A stretch of 64,000 nucleotides of DNA from UBA966 sp046350355 (GTDB lineage Bacteria > Planctomycetota > Phycisphaerae > Phycisphaerales > SM1A02). The notes under the pieces are model-generated. The model was not told where the DNA came from and searched no databases. It saw only the letters and a list, made by a program, of their open reading frames with translations. Below are positions 58,587 through 64,000 of this stretch, one piece after another. The stretch spans positions 868,001-932,000 of the forward strand of contig JAXMAN010000001.1 of assembly GCA_046350355.1 (NCBI GenBank), in the 5' to 3' direction. The stretch's first letter is position 1, and every line of letters begins with the position of its first letter. Both the position numbers and the translations under genes were made by a program.

Positions 58587-58651
58587 GCAATGCGCGGAAA
58601 CGGAGGTGGAATGGGCGAAATCGGCCCCGATCGCCGCGAAATCGCCCCCGG

Positions 58652-58657
58652 TACGAT
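58652..58657 (+). promoter_or_regulatory. -10-like box of the thiolase gene
   Basis: TACGAT ends 10 nt before the ATG at 58668; no Shine-Dalgarno. Confidence 0.4.
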
Positions 58658-58667
58658 CGCCCGCCGC

Positions 58668-59873
<1,206 letters not shown>

Positions 59874-59904
59874 CGCGGCGCGCGGCGCGCCCGCGCGCGG
59901 CGCC

Positions 59905-61242
59905 TCACACGCTCGCGATGCGCTTGAATCCCGACTCCATCGCGGCGACGAGCGCGTCGACCTCGGACTCGGTCATCGGCGTCGAGAGGATGCCGGTGCA
60001 GGTGCCCACGAGCAGGAACCCCTCCGCGAAGAGGTGCTCCAGAAGCAGCTTCAGGCGCTTGTTCTCCTCGGGGCCGGCGAAGGCCTCGCGGTAGTTCGCG
60101 GGGACCTGCGGCTTCAGGTGCACGCGGAACATCGAGCCGCCGCCGGTCACGCACGCGGCCGCGCCGGTGCGGCGGATCGCCTCCGCGATGCCCTGGCGCG
60201 CGCGGTCGCCGAGCTTGTTGAGGCGCGCGACGGCCGCCGCGTCGAAGTGCTCCATCGCGACGCGGCCCGCGGTCATCGTGACCGGATTCGCGGAGAAGGT
60301 GCCCGAGAGGGGGAAGAGCAGCTTGGGCGCGCCGGGGTTCAGCACCTCCATCACCTGCGCGCGGCCGGCGAGCGCGCCCACCGGGAAGCCGCCGCCGATC
60401 ATCTTGCCCAGCGCGGTGAGGTCGCCCTCGACGCCGTAGCGCTGCTGCGCGCCGCCGACCTCGGTGCGGAAGGTGATCACCTCGTCCAGCACCAGCAGCG
60501 CGCCGTTGCGCGCGGTCCACTCGCGCATCGCGGTCACGAAGGCCGGCGAGGCGGGCTTCAGACCCACGCGGTGCGGCATCAGGTCCAGCAGCACGCAGGC
60601 GAGGTCGCCGCGGTGCTCGTCCAGCAGCGCGATCGAGCGGTCGACGTCGTCGAAGGGGATGACGACGACGTCCTCGAGCGCCGACTGCGGCGAGCCGTGC
60701 ACGAGCGGCACGCGGTTGGGATGGTCGACGCTGCCCCAATTGGCGGGGGAGGATCCCTGGCTCGTCTCCACGTAGTCGTAGCCGCCGTGGTAGGCGCCCT
60801 CGACCTTGGCGATCTTCGGGCGGCCGGTGAAGGCGCGCGCGGCCTTGAGCGCGGCCATGACCGCCTCGGTGCCGGAGTTGACGAAGCGGATCTGGTCGAA
60901 GCCGCGGCTGCGCGAGCACATGTGCTCGGCGTGCAGCACCTCCTGCTCGGTCGCCATCATGAAAGCCGTGCCGCGCGCGAGCTGCGCGGCCACCGCCTGC
61001 ACGACGGGCGGATACGCATGGCCGTGGATGAGCGAGGCGACGTTGTTGGCGAAGTCCACGCGCGTCACCCCCTCGATGTCGGTGACGCGGCAGCCGCTGC
61101 CGGAGGCGACGTAGGTGGGCGTCGAGGCGACCAGGACGGTGTTGCGGCTGACGCCGCCGGGCATCACCTTCTTCGCGCGCTCGAAGAGCTGCGCGCTGCG
61201 GGTGGTGGCGGGCGCCGCGTGCGCGGCTGCGTTGGTGGCCAT
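59905..61242 (-). CDS. Class III aminotransferase, glutamate-1-semialdehyde aminomutase-like
   Basis: 445 aa. SAQLFERAKKVMPGGVSRNT is the GSA-aminomutase-type opening. NSGTEAVMAALKAARAFTG, VLDEVITFR and ALGKMIGGGFPVGA (Schiff-base Lys) are complete. It is unlikely to be the housekeeping HemL because it stands in an operon with CoA-transferase and lysine aminomutase genes, and the sequence differs from HemL in GCRVTDIEGVTRVD. The start is set at the ATG with AGGAG 6-7 nt upstream; an earlier ATG at 61272 overlaps the CoA-transferase B stop by 4 bp. Confidence 0.87.
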   Translation of the reverse strand: MATNAAAHAAPATTRSAQLFERAKKVMPGGVSRNTVLVASTPTYVASGSGCRVTDIEGVTRVDFANNVASLIHGHAYPPVVQAVAAQLARGTAFMMATEQEVLHAEHMCSRSRGFDQIRFVNSGTEAVMAALKAARAFTGRPKIAKVEGAYHGGYDYVETSQGSSPANWGSVDHPNRVPLVHGSPQSALEDVVVIPFDDVDRSIALLDEHRGDLACVLLDLMPHRVGLKPASPAFVTAMREWTARNGALLVLDEVITFRTEVGGAQQRYGVEGDLTALGKMIGGGFPVGALAGRAQVMEVLNPGAPKLLFPLSGTFSANPVTMTAGRVAMEHFDAAAVARLNKLGDRARQGIAEAIRRTGAAACVTGGGSMFRVHLKPQVPANYREAFAGPEENKRLKLLLEHLFAEGFLLVGTCTGILSTPMTESEVDALVAAMESGFKRIASV

Positions 61243-61268
61243 CTCGGGCTCCTGGCTGGCGCGTGCGG

Positions 61269-61922
61269 TCATCGCAGGATCGGCGCGCCGGTCCGTTCCT
61301 GCACGAAGTCGAACTCCACGCCCGGCGCGAGCTCCGCGAGACGGAAGCCGCGCGGGGTCACGTCGATGACGGCGAGGTCGGAGTAGATGCGCGTCACGAC
61401 GCCCAGGCCCGTCAGCGGGTAGGTGCAGCGCTCCACGAGCTTGGGCGCGCCCTCCTTCGTGACGTGCGTGGTCATGACGAAGACGCGCTTGACGCCCGCG
61501 ACGAGGTCCATCGCGCCGCCCACGGCGGGGATGGCGTCGTCGGCGCCGGTGGACCAGTTGGCGAGGTCGCCGTTGGCCGCGACCTGCAGCGCGCCGAGCA
61601 CGCTGAGGTCCAGGTGCCCGCCGCGGATCATCGCGAAGCTGGTCGCCTGGTCGAAGAAGGCCGAGCCGGGCATCATCGTGACGCGGCGCTTGCCGGCGTT
61701 GATGAGCTCGGGGTCGCCCTGGCCCGCGGCGGGGGAGGGCCCCATGCCCAGCAGGCCGTTCTCCGTGTGGTAGACGAGCGTGCGTCCCGCGGGGACGTAG
61801 CGCGCGACGAGCTCGGGGATGCCGATGCCCAGGTTCACGTAGGAGCCGTTGGGGATGTCCTGCGCGACGCGCTCGGCGATGCCTTCGCGGGTCCATCCGG
61901 GCGCGGTGGGGGCGCTGCTCAT
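61269..61922 (-). CDS. 3-oxoacid CoA-transferase subunit B
   Basis: 217 aa. HTENGLLGMG carries the catalytic Glu that forms the CoA thioester. NLGIGIPELVARYVP, the TMMPGSAFFDQATSFAMIRGGHLDLSVLG block and WSTGADDAIPAVGGAMDLVAG are typical of the beta subunit. Probably moves CoA between succinyl-CoA or acetyl-CoA and a 3-oxoacid. It overlaps the subunit A stop by 4 bp. Confidence 0.93.
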   Translation of the reverse strand: MSSAPTAPGWTREGIAERVAQDIPNGSYVNLGIGIPELVARYVPAGRTLVYHTENGLLGMGPSPAAGQGDPELINAGKRRVTMMPGSAFFDQATSFAMIRGGHLDLSVLGALQVAANGDLANWSTGADDAIPAVGGAMDLVAGVKRVFVMTTHVTKEGAPKLVERCTYPLTGLGVVTRIYSDLAVIDVTPRGFRLAELAPGVEFDFVQERTGAPILR

Positions 61923-62629
61923 GGGTAGCTCGCTCCCGCCTCGTTGAGCGCGGACTCCAGCGCGGGCGAGGGCACGTGCACGACGCGGTCGACGAAGATG
62001 CCCGGCGTCACGACCGCCTCCGGATCGAGCGCGCCCGCCTCGACGACCTCCGCCGCCTGCACGATCGTCGTGCCCGCGGCGGTCGCCATCATCGGCGCGA
62101 AGTTGCGCGCGGTCCGGTGGTAGAGGACGTTGCCGTGCGTGTCCGCGGCGCGTCCCTTGATGAGCGTGAAGTCCGCGCGCAGGCCGTGCTCGAGCACATG
62201 CTCGCGGCCGCCGAAGAGGCGCACTTCCTTGCCCTCCGCCAGAGGCGTGCCCGCGGCGGTGGGGGTGTAGAAGGCCGCGATCCCCGCGCCGCCCGCGCGG
62301 ATGCGCTCGGCGAGGGTGCCCTGCGGCACGAGCTCGAGCTCCACCTTGCCCGCGCGGTAGAGGTCGGGGAAGACGGTCGAGCCCGCGGTGCGCGGGAAGG
62401 AGCAGACGACCTTGCGCACGCGCCCGGCGCGCAGCAGCGCGGCGAGCCCGACGAGGCCCGTGCCCGTGTTGTTGCTCACGACCGTGAGCTCCCTCGCGCC
62501 CTGGTCGATGAGGGCGTGGATGAGCTCGATCGGGCTGCCGGCCTCGCCGAAGCCGCCGATCATGACCGTCGCGCCGTCGGGGACGTCCGCGACGGCCTCG
62601 CGCGCGCTCGCGAAGCGCTTGTCGATCAT
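61919..62629 (-). CDS. 3-oxoacid CoA-transferase subunit A
   Basis: 236 aa. VMIGGFGEAGSPIELIHAL and VVSNNTGTG near the N-terminus, GTLAERIRAGGAGIAAFYTPTAAGT in the middle and KGRAADTHGNVLYHRTARNFAPMMATAA are classic alpha-subunit motifs. The start at 62629 overlaps the aminomutase stop by 4 bp, so subunit A, subunit B and KamA are coupled. Confidence 0.93.
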   Translation of the reverse strand: MIDKRFASAREAVADVPDGATVMIGGFGEAGSPIELIHALIDQGARELTVVSNNTGTGLVGLAALLRAGRVRKVVCSFPRTAGSTVFPDLYRAGKVELELVPQGTLAERIRAGGAGIAAFYTPTAAGTPLAEGKEVRLFGGREHVLEHGLRADFTLIKGRAADTHGNVLYHRTARNFAPMMATAAGTTIVQAAEVVEAGALDPEAVVTPGIFVDRVVHVPSPALESALNEAGASYP

Positions 62630-64000
62630 CGGCAGGCCGGGGCGGGCGTCGAGGCGCCGTGCGTGATGCGGGCGCTCTTCACGCGCGCGTAGTCGTAGAG
62701 GCCGGCCTCGTCGAAGAGGACGCGGTCGTCGTAGCCGTCGAACCAGAGCGCCTCGGGGTTGCGGCCCACGATGCAGACCTTGCCCTTGTCGGCGGCGCGG
62801 CCCGCGTTGCGCAGGATCTTGAAGAGGACGACGCCGTTCTCGCTGCCCTTGAGGCCCGGGATCGGCTGGTTGGTGACGGCGTTGACCTCGGTCTTGCCCT
62901 TGTAGTGCGTGATCGAGAGGCGCGCGTGGCTCTCGACGCCCGAGAGCCCCTTCTGCGACTCGTTGAGCACCTGCCAGGCGCGCTCGATCGGCACGTTGAA
63001 GGAGCGGTACGCGATGATGTCGCGGCCGCAGAAGAAGTAGTGGTTCTCGCCGCCGGCGCGCTTGAACTCGCGCTGCAGGATGCGCAGCGCGTCGGGATCG
63101 TCGTTGATGCCCTTGATGATCGGGGACTGGTTCTCGACGCTCAGCCAGCCGCGCTGGGCGAGGCGGCGCATCGCGGCGCCGGTCGCAGGCACCCACTGCA
63201 GGAAGCCCTGTCCGTTGCGCAGGTAGTGGCCCTCGGGGTCCTTCGCGAGGAACTCGTCCGGGTGCTCGAAGTGCACGACGATGTGCAGGCCGACCTCGGG
63301 GTAGGTCTCGTGGAAGCGGTCGAGCATCGCGACGAAGGCCTCGTCGAAGCGCTCGGGATAGAAGGCCATCTCCTTGGTGCCGATGCGGATCGACTCGACG
63401 CCCGCCTCGGCGAGCGCCGCGAGCCACGCGGCGATCTTGGAGTTGTTGAGGACCATCGGGTCCCCGCCGGACATCAGGATCTCGCGCAGCTTCTCGCGGC
63501 CGCAGACGGGGTGGCGGCCGCCGTTGGCCGCGACCTCGGCGTTGAAGCGCTTGATGTAGGGGATCACCTCGGGGATCGAGGCGAGGCCCTTCTTCGCGAC
63601 GGTGCCGTCCTGGCGCTGGACCTCCTTGCGCGCGATCAGCTCCTCGCGGTAGCAGAAGCGGCAGTGGGCGCTGCACGTCGAGACGACGTAGAGCAGGCCC
63701 ATCTCGTACTTGTGGAGCATGCCCTCGACGGGGCTGTAGTCCATCTGGAAGCCCGGGTCCTCGGAGCCCGCGAGGTCGTTGGTCTCCGCGGGGTCGGCCT
63801 TCACCAGGCGGCGCAGCGGGGCGCTCTGCTTGGCGAGATCGAAGTAGTGGCGGGTGATCTTCACCGGCATGCGCTTCTCGACGTCGCGCTCGCCGCCCTT
63901 GAGGACGCGCAGCTGGACCAGCTCGTCGCTCGTGTAGAGGCCGCGCATGTCCTCGGGGACGTTGGTCTCGAGGAAGGGCGCCAGTCCGTTGATGATGGCG
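62626..64000 (-). CDS. kamA: Lysine 2,3-aminomutase-type radical SAM enzyme (partial)
   Basis: At least 457 codons; the 5' end is beyond the window edge, and the frame stays open to 64000 (IINGLAPFLETNVPED precedes the first internal Met). CSAHCRFCYR is the radical SAM CxxxCxxC motif. LMSGGDPMVL, HFEHPDEF, ENQSPIIKGIND and CGRDII belong to the KamA family. It would convert lysine to beta-lysine, or another 2,3-amino shift. The operon order KamA, CoA-transferase A, B, aminotransferase suggests further breakdown of the product. Confidence 0.9.
   Translation of the reverse strand, partial: AIINGLAPFLETNVPEDMRGLYTSDELVQLRVLKGGERDVEKRMPVKITRHYFDLAKQSAPLRRLVKADPAETNDLAGSEDPGFQMDYSPVEGMLHKYEMGLLYVVSTCSAHCRFCYREELIARKEVQRQDGTVAKKGLASIPEVIPYIKRFNAEVAANGGRHPVCGREKLREILMSGGDPMVLNNSKIAAWLAALAEAGVESIRIGTKEMAFYPERFDEAFVAMLDRFHETYPEVGLHIVVHFEHPDEFLAKDPEGHYLRNGQGFLQWVPATGAAMRRLAQRGWLSVENQSPIIKGINDDPDALRILQREFKRAGGENHYFFCGRDIIAYRSFNVPIERAWQVLNESQKGLSGVESHARLSITHYKGKTEVNAVTNQPIPGLKGSENGVVLFKILRNAGRAADKGKVCIVGRNPEALWFDGYDDRVLFDEAGLYDYARVKSARITHGASTPAPACR

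Overview
The window is very GC-rich bacterial chromosome, most likely from the Planctomycetota and probably near the Phycisphaerales. The lineage call is an inference from several signs: short PEP-CTERM-like C-termini ending in APGALALLGLAGLAPRRRR-type sequence, dockerin-like DLNGDGAVNGADLG repeats, a ThiD2-ThiE fusion, and an overall codon bias toward G/C. Nothing in the window gives a species name.

Layout. (1) 1-12,774 is core genome: exported Mn-type superoxide dismutase, ThiD2-ThiE, a PhnP-like metallo-hydrolase carrying a perfect 34-bp palindrome in frame, a lone ATP synthase gamma gene, a rhodanese-like lipoprotein without the catalytic cysteine, a DsbD-N-like plus redoxin pair, dnaN, a low-molecular-weight phosphatase, rpiB, an M17 aminopeptidase, mnmG and tRNA-Thr. 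(2) 12,859-26,713 is a biosynthetic gene cluster that reads as an aryl-polyene/xanthomonadin-like pigment pathway: ACP, FabZ-like dehydratase, aminotransferase, glycosyltransferase, and a nine-gene minus-strand operon. The operon encodes a methyltransferase-ABC ATPase fusion, a DUF2141 lipoprotein, PlsC-like and LpxL-like acyltransferases, an ABC-2 permease, a ketosynthase plus KS-like (chain-length-factor-like) fusion, an FkbO/Hyg5/XanB2-type chorismatase, an FAD oxidoreductase, and an acyl/aryl ligase-methyltransferase fusion. The chorismatase would supply a hydroxybenzoate starter, the ligase would activate it, the KS pair with ACP and dehydratase would extend it, and the acyltransferases and ABC transporter would attach and export the product.

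(3) 27,379-49,307 is an integrated element of about 21.9 kb in the 3' end of tRNA-Tyr, bounded by 27-bp direct repeats. It carries a tyrosine recombinase, two small HTH proteins, a DUF3987/Toprim primase-helicase-like protein and an AlbA-domain protein. Its cargo is a defence-type operon (DUF499 ATPase, DUF3780, DUF1156 adenine methylase, PLD-SNF2 helicase, DUF3293) plus a SWIM-SNF2 helicase pair. The cargo is visibly less GC-rich than the flanks. (4) 49,409-58,481 is chromosomal again and rich in secreted or surface proteins: a dockerin-type protein, PEP-CTERM-like proteins including a tandem triplicate, a two-domain fasciclin protein and a large DUF2339 membrane protein. (5) 58,668-64,000 holds a thiolase, then a minus-strand operon of lysine 2,3-aminomutase (cut by the window edge), CoA-transferase A and B and a GSA-aminomutase-like aminotransferase, which suggests amino-acid (beta-lysine) metabolism.

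Many single or operon-leading core genes have a TANNNT box only 6-11 nt before the start codon and no Shine-Dalgarno sequence, whereas genes inside operons and the secreted-protein genes do have one. This suggests frequent leaderless or nearly leaderless transcription.
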